Below, one piece after another: positions 16,336 to 24,598 of a DNA stretch of 64,000 nt; positions within the stretch are counted from its first letter, which is position 1, and each line of letters starts with the position of its first letter. The translations under genes and the position numbers were made by a program. The DNA is from Streptomyces sp. SJL17-4 (GTDB lineage: Bacteria > Actinomycetota > Actinomycetes > Streptomycetales > Streptomycetaceae), in assembly GCF_036826855.1 (NCBI RefSeq), contig NZ_CP104578.1:992001-1056000 (forward strand). Direction: 5' to 3'. The notes below the pieces were generated by a model. The model did not search any database and had not been told where the DNA came from. It saw nothing but the letters and a program-made list of their open reading frames with translations.

Positions 16336-17742
16336 GACCGGGTCGGGCTCAACGTGTGGGCGCCCACGGTGAATCTGCTGCGCAACCCGCTGTGGGGACG
16401 CGGCGAGGAAGGGTACGCGGAGGACCCGGCGCTGACCGCCGCGATCGCCATCGCGTACACCCGGGGCCTGCGCGGCGACCATCCCGTGTACCGGCGCACG
16501 GCGCCCGTCCTCAAGCACTGGCCGGCGCACAACAACGAGACGGCCAGAGACACTTCCACCGCGTCGGTACGCCCGCGAGTGCTGCACGAGTACGACCTGC
16601 GGGCCTTCCGCGGACCCGTCGAGGCGGGCGCGGTGGCCGGGGTGATGCCCGCGTACAACCTCGTCAACGGCCGGCCGAACCACCTCGCCGAGGGCGTGGA
16701 CCGGATACGGCTGAGGGCGGCGTCCGGCGCCGCGCTGCGGGTGCCGGAGAGCGGCGCGGCCGACGAGGTACGGGGTACGACGGGTGCGCTCGACCCGGCG
16801 CTGCTCGCGGGCCGCACCGACCTCCCGCCGCTCACCGCCGACTCCGAGGGCTCGGAACTCGCCCTGGTCGACTGGGGCGACGGGGTGCTGACGCTGCGCG
16901 CCCCCGACGGCCGCTACCTCTCGGTCGCCGAGGACGGGTTCGTCCGCGCCTCGGCGGACGAACCCGGCGGCTGGGTCGTCCAGGAGACCTTCCGGTTCGA
17001 AGCCCACGGGGACGGGCACCTCCTTCTGCACCTCGGTACGGCTGGCAACGTCTCTGTCGCCGCCGACGGCGTGAAGGTTGCCGCCGATCGGGAATCCGCC
17101 GAACTCTTCACGGTGGTGGTGATCGAACGGGGAGACGGTACGGATCTCCTGCACGGTCACGAACACCGGCGCCGTCGCCTCCGACGAGGTCGTCCAGGTG
17201 TACGCGAGGGCGGTGGCGCTCTCCGTGCCGGTTCCGCACCGCGAGCTCGTCGCCCACGAGCGGGTGGGACTCGCGCCGGGCGCGTCCAGCACGGACGTCC
17301 GCCGCACGGTCCGCGTCGAGGTGGCGGGTACGGCACCCGGGCCGCGTCCGGTCCTGGAGACGGGTCTGGAGGCCGTCGACCACGACGAGCAGACCGCGAC
17401 CGTGATCGTCGACCGCTCCCGGGTCTTCGGCGACGCGGTGACCCCGGCCGGTCCGGACGTGCCCGACACGCTCCTCTACCGGGCCTGCGACTTCGGCGAC
17501 CGCGTCACGGAACTGGCCGTGACGGCCGCGGGGGCGGGGGCGGGCGAGGTGACGTTCTTCGCCGGTACGGGGACGGCGGAGCCGGCCCGCGTGACGGTGG
17601 AGCCCACGGACAATCGGCGCCGCCGGGGTGCCCGAACGACCACACCACCGTGGGGGCGCCCTGTCACGTCCGGGACGTGACGGACTTCCGCGTCGAACTG
17701 CGCGGGCCCCTGCGCCTCGCGCACATCGCCTTCTCCGGCTGA
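16336..17742 (+). pseudogene. decayed GH3 beta-glucosidase/beta-xylosidase
   Basis: Three pieces of a GH3 enzyme are visible in different frames. First (about 16342-16695): GLNVWAPTVNLLRNPLWGRG, EDPALTAA, VLKHWPAHN and MPAYNLVNGRPNH, i.e. the middle of the catalytic barrel, with no N-terminus and nothing after it for the nucleophile Asp region. Then in the same frame a beta-trefoil/fascin-like stretch (LTLRAPDGRYLSVAEDGFV). Near 17120 the frame shifts to the Fn3-like domain (GETVRISCTVTNTG, DEVVQVYAR, RELVAHERVGL) and a CBM6-like tail, which shifts back near 17610 to end VTDFRVELRGPLRLAHIAFSG. Missing start, internal deletion and two frameshifts make it non-functional. Confidence 0.85.
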
Positions 17743-17803
17743 GGGGCCGGGAAGCGCGAAGCCCCCCGGGTAGGCTCGCGTGATCATCTACCTGGGGGCC
17801 CAC

Positions 17804-18268
17804 ATGACCAGCACGTCATCCGTACGCCGCGTCGCCCTGCTCGCGGCGGCGCTCGCCGCGCTCGCCGTCTCCTGCGTCACGACGCCGGAGCCCGACCGCC
17901 CGGCGGCGGGCCCCGGCACGGCGGCAACGGCATCGGCATCGACCGGCTCGCCGGCGCCGTCCTCCGGCGAGAAGGTCCGCGACGCCTTCGCCACCCTCCA
18001 GGCCACACTCAACGACTCCTGCGCGACGGACTGCGCCTACTTCCTCGGCCGCGTTCACAAGGAACTCCAGGAGCTGGACGGGGCGATGAAGGCCGACCCC
18101 AAGGGGCCCGGACACTTCCCCGAGCCGATCCAGAAGATCGCCGAGCTCAACAAGACGCTGGCCGGCGACAGTTCCTACGAGAACCTGAAGAAGCACGAGC
18201 AACTGCTCGTCGGCACCCGCGACTTCATCAACACGTGGATGCAGGGCCACCCGGACGACTACCGCTGA
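17804..18268 (+). CDS. Small secreted lipoprotein, function unknown
   Basis: A 154-residue protein with a lipoprotein signal: basic RR, hydrophobic core and lipobox LAVSC (Cys about 26). A Ser/Thr/Ala/Pro-rich linker follows, then a predicted helical domain of about 100 residues (KVRDAFATLQATLNDSCATDCAYFLGRVHKELQEL) with two Cys. It would be anchored outside the membrane. No family recognised. The ATG at 17804 is preceded by CTGGGGG; an in-frame GTG at 17780 is less likely. The sequence is hydrophilic and coding-like, so I believe it is real. Confidence 0.75.
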   Translation: MTSTSSVRRVALLAAALAALAVSCVTTPEPDRPAAGPGTAATASASTGSPAPSSGEKVRDAFATLQATLNDSCATDCAYFLGRVHKELQELDGAMKADPKGPGHFPEPIQKIAELNKTLAGDSSYENLKKHEQLLVGTRDFINTWMQGHPDDYR

Positions 18269-18368
18269 CCACGGCGAACAACGACGCGGCGGCGAACATG
18301 AACTCGGGCCGCCCCGCCCCTCGCCCCTCCGGCGCGCCGGGCTGCCGAGGGACCGACGGACCCGATCC

Positions 18369-18405
18369 GGGAGTCCGGTACCGCATCCTTCGGTGCCGGA
18401 CTCCC
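18369..18405. terminator. bidirectional terminator
   Basis: GGGAGTCCGGTACCG (18369-18383) pairs with CGGTGCCGGACTCCC (18391-18405) with one T/G wobble position and an 7-base loop. It separates the convergent lipoprotein and PPOX-family genes. Confidence 0.8.
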
Positions 18406-18424
18406 GTCGTGCTCGGGGGGCGGC

Positions 18425-18883
18425 TCAGACCGCCCAGGCGCCGTCCCGCATCAGGTGGCGACCAGCCAGTTCGGGCTCCTCCAGCCAGGCCTCCACGGCA
18501 GTGGGGCGGACCCGGAACCAGCCGTACGCGGGGCCCGAGTTCCGGGGGTCCCAGCCGCACTTGGCGGCGAAGCCCTCGATCGCCTCCGTCGGTACGTCGC
18601 CGACGGCGAGGGTCGTCACCTCGCCGTCGAGGAGGACGACGTCCCGGGTGTGCCCGAGCGCCAGCCGGGTCCGTCCGCCGGCGGCGAGGTTGCGGCCGGT
18701 GGGGTTGGTGAACCGGGTGCACAGCCAGACGTCCGTGCCGTCCCAGTGGAAGGCCAGCGGAACGAGGTACGGCGTCCCCTCGTCGCTCGCCGAGGCCACC
18801 CAGATGTCCACCTCCTCCTCCAGGCGGGCGAGGACGTCCTTCTTGCGCTGCTCCGGGTCGCGTACCGGCGGATTCGTCGTCAT
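18425..18883 (-). CDS. PPOX-family flavin/F420-binding split-barrel protein
   Basis: A 152-residue pyridoxamine 5'-phosphate oxidase-like split barrel. Typical features: VDIWVASASDEGTPYLVPLAFHWDGTDVWLCT, then NPTGRNLAAGGRTRLALGHTRDVVLLDGEVT. Actinobacterial members bind FMN, F420 or haem and often act as small reductases; the substrate is unknown. No link to the polysaccharide genes is evident, so it may be a bystander. An in-frame GTG six bases upstream (18889) is an alternative start. Confidence 0.8.
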   Translation of the reverse strand: MTTNPPVRDPEQRKKDVLARLEEEVDIWVASASDEGTPYLVPLAFHWDGTDVWLCTRFTNPTGRNLAAGGRTRLALGHTRDVVLLDGEVTTLAVGDVPTEAIEGFAAKCGWDPRNSGPAYGWFRVRPTAVEAWLEEPELAGRHLMRDGAWAV

Positions 18884-18893
18884 GGCCACGACC

Positions 18894-19028
18894 CTACGTG
18901 GCCATGTCCGGGCGTCGCCCGTCGAGGCGGCCCGGCCCCAGGGCCCGTACCTCGTGCGGAAGTTCCGTCCCGGTCACCGTGGGCCGGGGGCCCTCCGCCG
19001 TACGGGTCACCGAGCCCTCGACAGTCAT
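18894..19028 (-). CDS. possible 44-residue small ORF before the PPOX gene
   Basis: Starts MTVEGSVTRTAEGPRPTVTG and ends four to ten bases before the PPOX start codon, so it could be a leader or coupled small gene. There is no clear ribosome site and no recognisable family. The rest of 18884-19223 holds only the GntR promoter region. Confidence 0.2.
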   Translation of the reverse strand: MTVEGSVTRTAEGPRPTVTGTELPHEVRALGPGRLDGRRPDMAT

Positions 19029-19132
19029 CCCGGAAACAAAACCGCGAGCCACCCCCCTCGGCCGGGTGATCGCCGCCGGATCACGCACGCGTCGGCCCGC
19101 GTGCCCTCCGTAGAAACCGCTTGCGCGAAGCA

Positions 19133-19161
19133 TTGACGAAACACGAACGCCCCCATAGCTT
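19133..19161 (+). promoter_or_regulatory. candidate promoter of the GntR-dehydratase operon
   Basis: TTGACG (19133-19138) and TAGCTT (19156-19161) with 17 bases between. About 25 bases downstream is a perfect AT-rich palindrome TCATATATGA (19184-19193), unusual in this GC-rich DNA, followed by CGATACATGAG; this is a good candidate for the GntR-protein operator. Confidence 0.6.
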
Positions 19162-19183
19162 CATGCCCGTTGCACTTCGTACG

Positions 19184-19193
19184 TCATATATGA
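19184..19193. promoter_or_regulatory. candidate GntR operator palindrome
   Basis: TCATATATGA within CGTACGTCATATATGAGACG, between the predicted start of transcription and the GntR start codon at 19224. Position suggests autorepression. Confidence 0.45.
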
Positions 19194-19223
19194 GACGCGA
19201 TACATGAGATCTGAGAGTGCGCC

Positions 19224-19889
19224 ATGGCCTTCGCCCCCAGTCCCATCCCCTCCCGCACCCAGTACGTCCTGGAAGCGATCAAGCACGACATCCTCACCGG
19301 GGGACTCAGACCCGGGCAGGCGCTCGTGGAGACCGAACTCGCCGCGCGTTTCGGGGTGTCGAAGACCCCGGTCCGCGAGGCGCTCAAGACCCTCGCGGGC
19401 AGCGGGCTCGTGGTGATGAGCCAGTACAAGGGCGTCACGGTCCGGATGGTCGACGCGGACATGGCCCGCGCCGTCTATGACGTACGCCTCCTCCTGGAAC
19501 CGGAGGCGGTCCGGCGCGCCGTGGCGTCCGGCGCCCCGCTCGACGAGGCGCGCGAGGCCCTGCGCCGGGCCGCCGGGGCCGAGGACCCGGCCGAACGGTC
19601 CCTGGCCAACCGCGCGTTCCACCGGGCGCTCTACCTGCCCTGCGGCAACCCGCTGCTCGGCCGGATGCTCGACGAGGTCCGCGACCAGGCCGCCCTGGTC
19701 TCCACCGTCGCCTGGGCGGCCATCCCCTCCTGGGAGCGGGAGGCCGCCGAGCACGAGGAGATCCTGCGGCTCGCGGCCGCCGGCGACGTCGGCGGGGTGG
19801 GCCGCGCGGTCCACGACCACATCGCGTCCTTCGTCGAGCGCGCCTTCCCCCAGTACCCCGAGAACCAGTCCCCCCTGAACAGCGAGTGA
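19224..19889 (+). CDS. GntR-family (FadR-type) regulator
   Basis: A 221-residue regulator: N-terminal winged helix (about residues 10-75, LRPGQALVETELAARFGVSKTPVREALKTLAGSGLV) and an all-helical FCD ligand domain (ANRAFHRALYLPCGNPLLGRMLDEV, EHEEILRLAAAGD). FadR-type proteins often respond to sugar acids. It is the first gene of a tight run with two dehydratases (2 bases to the next start), so it likely controls that small pathway. Confidence 0.9.
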   Translation: MAFAPSPIPSRTQYVLEAIKHDILTGGLRPGQALVETELAARFGVSKTPVREALKTLAGSGLVVMSQYKGVTVRMVDADMARAVYDVRLLLEPEAVRRAVASGAPLDEAREALRRAAGAEDPAERSLANRAFHRALYLPCGNPLLGRMLDEVRDQAALVSTVAWAAIPSWEREAAEHEEILRLAAAGDVGGVGRAVHDHIASFVERAFPQYPENQSPLNSE

Positions 19890-19891
19890 GC

Positions 19892-20794
19892 ATGGAATTC
19901 GAGACGATGAGGGCCGCCCTCGCCGACGTCGTGGCCATCCCGGTCACCCCGTTCGCCGAGGACGGCTCCGTGGACACCGTCACCCACCGCGCGCTGCTGC
20001 GCCGGCTCCTCGACGGCGGCGTCCGCACCCTCACCCCCAACGGCAACACCGGCGAGTTCTACGCCCTCACCCCCGAGGAGCGCCGCTCCCTCACCGAGAT
20101 CACCGTCGACGAGGCCGGCGACCGTGCCGCGATCCTCGTCGGCGTCGGCCACGACGTGCCGACGGCGGTCGAGGCCGCCCGGCACGCCCGCGCCGCGGGC
20201 GCCCACATGGTGATGGTCCACCAGCCGGTCCACCCGTACGTCTCCGAGAGCGGCTGGGTCGACTACCACCGGGCCATCGCCCAGTCCGTCCCGGAGCTCG
20301 GGGTCGTCCCCTACATCCGCAACCCGCTGATCGGCGGAGCCCGGCTCGCCGAGCTCGGCGCCGACTGCCCCAATGTCGTGGGGGTGAAGTACGCGGTCCC
20401 CGACGCGGCCCGGTTCGCCGGCTTCGCCCGGGACGCCGGCCTCGACCGCTTCGTCTGGGTGGCCGGCCTGGCCGAGCCGTACGCCCCCGCCTACTTCGCG
20501 AGCGGCGCCACCGGATTCACCTCCGGGCTGGTCAACGTCTCCCCCGCGCTCTCCCTGGAGATGCTGGACGCGCTGCGGGCCGGCGACTACCCGACCGCGA
20601 TGAAGGTCTGGGAGCGGATCCGCCGCTTCGAGGAACTGCGCGCGGCCAACGGCAGCGCCGACAACGTGACCGTGGTCAAGGAGGCCCTCGCCTCCCTCGG
20701 CCTCTGCCGTCGTGCGGTCCGCCCGCCGAGCCGTGAACTCCCCGGGAGCGAGCGCGCCGAGGTCGCCACGATCGTGGCCGGGTGGTCGATATGA
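19892..20794 (+). CDS. DapA/KdgD-family 2-keto-3-deoxy-sugar-acid dehydratase or aldolase
   Basis: A 300-residue class I aldolase-superfamily protein (DHDPS fold). It shows the substrate motif NGNTGEFYALT, the Schiff-base lysine K166 in NVVGVKYAVPD and GATGFTSGLVNVSP. Families in this fold include 5-keto-4-deoxyglucarate dehydratase, L-2-keto-3-deoxyarabonate dehydratase and KDG aldolases. Because it overlaps an IlvD/Edd-type dehydratase gene by 4 bases, L-2-keto-3-deoxyarabonate dehydratase (giving 2-oxoglutarate semialdehyde) is my preferred reading; a galactarate/glucarate route is the alternative. ATG at 19892 preferred over GTG at 19886. Confidence 0.8.
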   Translation: MEFETMRAALADVVAIPVTPFAEDGSVDTVTHRALLRRLLDGGVRTLTPNGNTGEFYALTPEERRSLTEITVDEAGDRAAILVGVGHDVPTAVEAARHARAAGAHMVMVHQPVHPYVSESGWVDYHRAIAQSVPELGVVPYIRNPLIGGARLAELGADCPNVVGVKYAVPDAARFAGFARDAGLDRFVWVAGLAEPYAPAYFASGATGFTSGLVNVSPALSLEMLDALRAGDYPTAMKVWERIRRFEELRAANGSADNVTVVKEALASLGLCRRAVRPPSRELPGSERAEVATIVAGWSI

Positions 20795-22590
20795 GCGGCG
20801 AAGGGCCCGTCGACGCGGGCGAGCGGGCCGCCGACGCAGGCGGGTCCGCGGACGGGCGCCCCGCCGATGGGGGCCGGCGCCCCGAGGACCTGCGCAGCCA
20901 CCAGTGGTACGGCACGGACGGCCTGCGCTCCTTCAGCCACCGGGCCCGCACCCGCCAGCTCGGCTATCTGCCCGAGGAGCACCTCGGGAAGCCGGTCATC
21001 GCGATCCTCAACACCTGGTCCGACATCAACCCCTGCCACGTCCACCTCCGCGACCGCGCGCAGGCCGTGAAGCGCGGGGTGTGGCAGGCCGGCGGCTTCC
21101 CGCTGGAGTTCCCGGTCTCCACCCTCTCGGAGACCTTCCAGAAGCCGACCCCGATGCTCTACCGCAACCTCCTCGCCCTGGAGACGGAGGAGCTGCTGCG
21201 CTCGTACCCGGTGGACGGGGCGGTGCTGATGGGCGGCTGCGACAAGACGACCCCGGCGCTCCTCATGGGTGCGGCCTCGGTCGATCTGCCGACCGTGTTC
21301 GTTCCGGCGGGGCCGATGCTGCCGGGGCACTGGCGGGGCGAGACGCTCGGCTCCGGTACGGACATGTGGAAGTACTGGGACGAGAAGCGGGCCGGCCGGA
21401 TCGGCGACTGCGAGATGGCGGAGCTGGAGAGCGGTCTCGCCCGCTCCCCCGGTCACTGCATGACGATGGGGACGGCGTCCACGCTGACCGCCGCCGCCGA
21501 GACGCTCGGCGTGACCGTGCCGGGCGCCTCCTCGGTGCCTGCCGTCGACTCGGGGCACGACCGGATGGCGGCCGCCTCGGGGCTGCGGATCGTGGAACTC
21601 GTACGGCAGGACCTGCGGTTGTCGCGGATCCTGACGCGGGAGGCGTACGAGGACGCGGTCGCCGCCGTCCTGGCGCTCGGCGGCTCGACCAACGCGGTGA
21701 TCCATCTGATCGCGATGGCGGGGCGCTCGGGAGTGAAGCTGACGCTCGACGACTTCGACCGGATCGCGCGTACGGTGCCGGTGCTCGCGAACCTGCGGCC
21801 GGGCGGTCAGTTCCTGATGGAGGACTTCCACTTCGCGGGCGGGATGCCGGGTTTCCTCTCCCGGCTCACCGACGTCCTGCACCTGGATCGCCCGACGGTC
21901 TCGCACACGACGCTGCGGGAGCAGCTCGACGGGGCGCTCGTGCACGACGAGGAGGTGATCCGGGACCGTTCGAGGCCGCTGGCCGCCGAGGGCGGGGTCG
22001 CGGTGCTGCGGGGCAACCTCTGTCCCGACGGCGCCGTCATCAAGCACATCGCGGCCGAGCCGCGGTTGCTCAAGCACACCGGTCCTGCGGTCGTCTTCGA
22101 CGACTACCGGTCGATGCAGCGGACCATCGACGACCCGGCGCTCGGCATCACCCCCGAGCACGTGCTGGTGCTGCGCGGGGCGGGACCGAAGGGCGGGCCG
22201 GGGATGCCGGAGTACGGCATGCTGCCCATCCCCCGGTATCTGCTCGAACAGGGGGTGCGGGACATGGTGCGGATCTCCGACGCCCGGATGAGCGGGACGA
22301 GCTATGGGGCGTGTGTGCTGCACGTGGCACCCGAGTCCCATGTCGGCGGACCCCTTGCCCTGGTCCGTACGGGCGATACGATCACTCTCGACGTCGCCGC
22401 ACGCTCCCTCCACCTGCATGTCACGGACGAGGAGCTGGACGTCCGCCGAGCCGCGTGGACACCGCCGCCGGCCCGGTACGAGCGCGGCTACGGCGCGCTC
22501 TACATGGAGCAGATCTCCCAGGCCGACACCGGCTGCGACTTCGCGTTCCTGGCGCGTCCGGGCACCACCCCCGATCCGTACGCGGGCTGA
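20791..22590 (+). CDS. IlvD/Edd-family sugar-acid dehydratase (L-arabonate/xylonate type)
   Basis: A 599-residue Fe-S dehydratase. Three cluster cysteines are visible: INPCHVHL, MGGCDKTTPA and SPGHCMTMGTAS; GGSTNAVIHLIAMA and RISDARMSGTSYG are also family hallmarks. Length and the WYGTDGLRSFSHRAR start match pentonate dehydratases rather than the branched-chain IlvD. In the aldopentose oxidation pathway this enzyme converts L-arabonate (or D-xylonate) to the 2-keto-3-deoxy acid used by the gene before it. Arabinose would come from the GH43 and GH51 enzymes of this region. A hydrophilic 30-residue N-terminal extension precedes the conserved part. Confidence 0.85.
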   Translation: MSGEGPVDAGERAADAGGSADGRPADGGRRPEDLRSHQWYGTDGLRSFSHRARTRQLGYLPEEHLGKPVIAILNTWSDINPCHVHLRDRAQAVKRGVWQAGGFPLEFPVSTLSETFQKPTPMLYRNLLALETEELLRSYPVDGAVLMGGCDKTTPALLMGAASVDLPTVFVPAGPMLPGHWRGETLGSGTDMWKYWDEKRAGRIGDCEMAELESGLARSPGHCMTMGTASTLTAAAETLGVTVPGASSVPAVDSGHDRMAAASGLRIVELVRQDLRLSRILTREAYEDAVAAVLALGGSTNAVIHLIAMAGRSGVKLTLDDFDRIARTVPVLANLRPGGQFLMEDFHFAGGMPGFLSRLTDVLHLDRPTVSHTTLREQLDGALVHDEEVIRDRSRPLAAEGGVAVLRGNLCPDGAVIKHIAAEPRLLKHTGPAVVFDDYRSMQRTIDDPALGITPEHVLVLRGAGPKGGPGMPEYGMLPIPRYLLEQGVRDMVRISDARMSGTSYGACVLHVAPESHVGGPLALVRTGDTITLDVAARSLHLHVTDEELDVRRAAWTPPPARYERGYGALYMEQISQADTGCDFAFLARPGTTPDPYAG

Positions 22591-22662
22591 GAACCCCGCT
22601 CCCGGCGCCGCCGGTCCGCCGCGGCCCATCCCCTCCGAACCGCCCCACCCTGCCCGAAATCT

Positions 22663-22686
22663 CGAACGTCGTTCGCGAAGCGCTTC
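22663..22686. promoter_or_regulatory. tandem operator sites before the ABC/pectinase operon
   Basis: Two sites abut: CGAACGTCGTTCG (22663-22675), a 13-bp palindrome, and GAAGCGCTTC (22677-22686), which shares the AAGCGCTT core of the LacI operators. They lie about 20-45 bases before the first permease start at 22708. Confidence 0.7.
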
Positions 22687-22707
22687 ACCGAGAACGGAGC
22701 CGCCGTC

Positions 22708-23646
22708 ATGGCCTCAGCTGTGACCCCACCGCCCCAAGCCGCCACGGCACGGCGCCGTAGTCGCACGGGAGCGACCCCCCGCCGACTGCCGTACCTGCTG
22801 ATCGCCCCCGCCGGTCTGCTGATGCTGGGCTTCATCGCCTACCCGGTGATCAGCGTCTTCTACTACAGCCTCCAGCACTACAACCCCACGAAACCCTGGC
22901 GGAACGGCTTCGCGGGACTCGACAACTTCACCCGGATCTTCACGGACGACCCCCGGTTCTGGGGGACGCTGACCTTCAGCCTCAAATGGGTCGTCGTCGA
23001 GGTGACGCTCCAGCTCCTCTTCGGTCTCGCGCTCGCGCTCATCGTGAACCAGACCTTCGTCGGGCGCGCCCTCGGCCGGGCCCTGGTCTTCTCCCCCTGG
23101 GCCGTCTCGGGCGTGCTCACCTCCGCGATCTGGGTGCTGCTCTACAACTCCCAGACCGGGATCAGCCGTTATCTCGCGGACCTGGGCCTCGGTACGTACG
23201 GCACGTCCTGGCTCTCCGACACCTCGACCGTGTTCCCCGCGGCGATCGTCGCCGATCTCTGGCGCGGGGTGCCCTTCTTCGCCATCCTCATCCTGGCCGA
23301 CCTCCAGTCCGTACCGAAGGACCTGTACGAGGCGGCCGAGGTCGACGGGGCGGGCCGGGTCCGGCAGTTCGTCCACATCACCCTGCCGCACATCCGGGAC
23401 GCGATCGTCCTCTCCACACTGCTGCGCGCGGTCTGGGAGTTCAACAACGTCGACCTGCTGTACACGCTGACCGGCGGCGGCCCCGCGGGCGAGACGACCA
23501 CGCTGCCGCTGTACATCGCCCACACCAGCGTCGACGCCCACAACTTCGGATACGCCTCCGCCCTCACCACGGTGGCGTTCGTGATCCTTCTCTTCTGCTC
23601 GATGGTCTATCTGCGCCTGAGCAAGTTCGGAGGCGACGGCAAGTGA
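22708..23646 (+). CDS. ABC sugar transporter permease (MalF type)
   Basis: A 312-residue inner-membrane permease with six predicted helices; the first begins near residue 30 (LPYLLIAPAGLLMLGFIAYPV). The EAA loop that contacts the ATPase is visible as EAAEVDGAGRVRQFVHITLP. It pairs with the next permease and probably with the binding protein at 28345, all in one run. The ATPase is not encoded nearby, as usual for Streptomyces sugar importers that share MsiK. Substrate by context: pectic oligosaccharides. Confidence 0.92.
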   Translation: MASAVTPPPQAATARRRSRTGATPRRLPYLLIAPAGLLMLGFIAYPVISVFYYSLQHYNPTKPWRNGFAGLDNFTRIFTDDPRFWGTLTFSLKWVVVEVTLQLLFGLALALIVNQTFVGRALGRALVFSPWAVSGVLTSAIWVLLYNSQTGISRYLADLGLGTYGTSWLSDTSTVFPAAIVADLWRGVPFFAILILADLQSVPKDLYEAAEVDGAGRVRQFVHITLPHIRDAIVLSTLLRAVWEFNNVDLLYTLTGGGPAGETTTLPLYIAHTSVDAHNFGYASALTTVAFVILLFCSMVYLRLSKFGGDGK

Positions 23647-24560
23647 CAGCCGAGTCCACCCTGACCGCCACCCCCGCCCCCGGGGCCGCGCAGGCACCAC
23701 CGCCCCCCGACCGGACGCCGCCCGCCACCGCCCGCGCCAGGCACAGGGCGTGGGACGAGGTGCCCCGCTGGCAGATCTATCTGCCCCTCGGGATCTACCT
23801 CCTCTTCACCCTCGTCCCCTTCTACTGGATCCTGCTCTTCGCCGTACGCCCGGCCGGCTCCACGTCGCTGCTGCCCTGGCCGATGACGACCGCGCACTTC
23901 GAGAAGGTCTGGAACGAGCGGAGCTTCGGCGTCTTCTTCCAGAACAGCCTGCTCATCGGGGTCGCGGTGCTCATCAGCACCACCGTCGTCGCCCTCGCCG
24001 GCGGTTACGCGCTGGCCCGCTTCGACTTCAGGATCAAGAAGGGCTTCATGCTGGCCCTGCTCTGCTCGCAGTTCGTGCCGGGCGCCCTGCTCCTCGTCCC
24101 GCTGTTCCAGATCTTCGCCGAACTGAAGATGATCAATTCCCTGGGGAGTGTGATCATCGCCGAGACCGTCTTCCAGCTCCCGCTGTCGATGATCCTCATC
24201 AGCGGCTTCATCAGGAACGTGCCGTACTCCCTGGAGGAGGCCGCCTGGGTGGACGGCTGCAACCGCTTCTCCGCCTTCCGGATCGTCGTCCTCCCGCTGC
24301 TCCGGCCCGGTCTGGTCGCCGTCGGCTCCTTCGCCTTCGTACACGCCTGGAACCACTTCCTCTTCGCCCTGATGTTCCTCAGCAGCCAGGACAAGCAGAC
24401 GATCCCGGTCGGCCTCAACACCCTCATGGGCGCCGACAGCGTCGACCTCGGCGCGCTCGCCGCCGGCGGGGTCATCGCCGCCGTTCCCGTCGTCATCGTC
24501 TTCGGCTTCATCCAGAAGTGGCTGGTCACCGGATTCAGCGCCGGGGCGGTGAAGGGATGA
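23643..24560 (+). CDS. ABC sugar transporter permease (MalG type)
   Basis: A 305-residue permease with a Pro-rich cytoplasmic N-terminus, then six helices (IYLPLGIYLLFTLVPFYWIL) and the EAA loop LEEAAWVDGCNRFSAFRIVV. The GTG at 23643 overlaps the previous stop (GTGA). Forms the heterodimeric channel with the upstream MalF-type protein. Confidence 0.92.
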   Translation: MTAESTLTATPAPGAAQAPPPPDRTPPATARARHRAWDEVPRWQIYLPLGIYLLFTLVPFYWILLFAVRPAGSTSLLPWPMTTAHFEKVWNERSFGVFFQNSLLIGVAVLISTTVVALAGGYALARFDFRIKKGFMLALLCSQFVPGALLLVPLFQIFAELKMINSLGSVIIAETVFQLPLSMILISGFIRNVPYSLEEAAWVDGCNRFSAFRIVVLPLLRPGLVAVGSFAFVHAWNHFLFALMFLSSQDKQTIPVGLNTLMGADSVDLGALAAGGVIAAVPVVIVFGFIQKWLVTGFSAGAVKG

Positions 24561-24598
24561 GCCCCGCAGCACGCTCGGCACGCACGAACAGGAACGAC

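Noticed and set aside
19115..19132. Another LacI-type operator (CGCTTGCGCGAAGC)
   Set aside because: The half-sites are in the wrong order and spacing relative to AAGCGCTT; probably chance.
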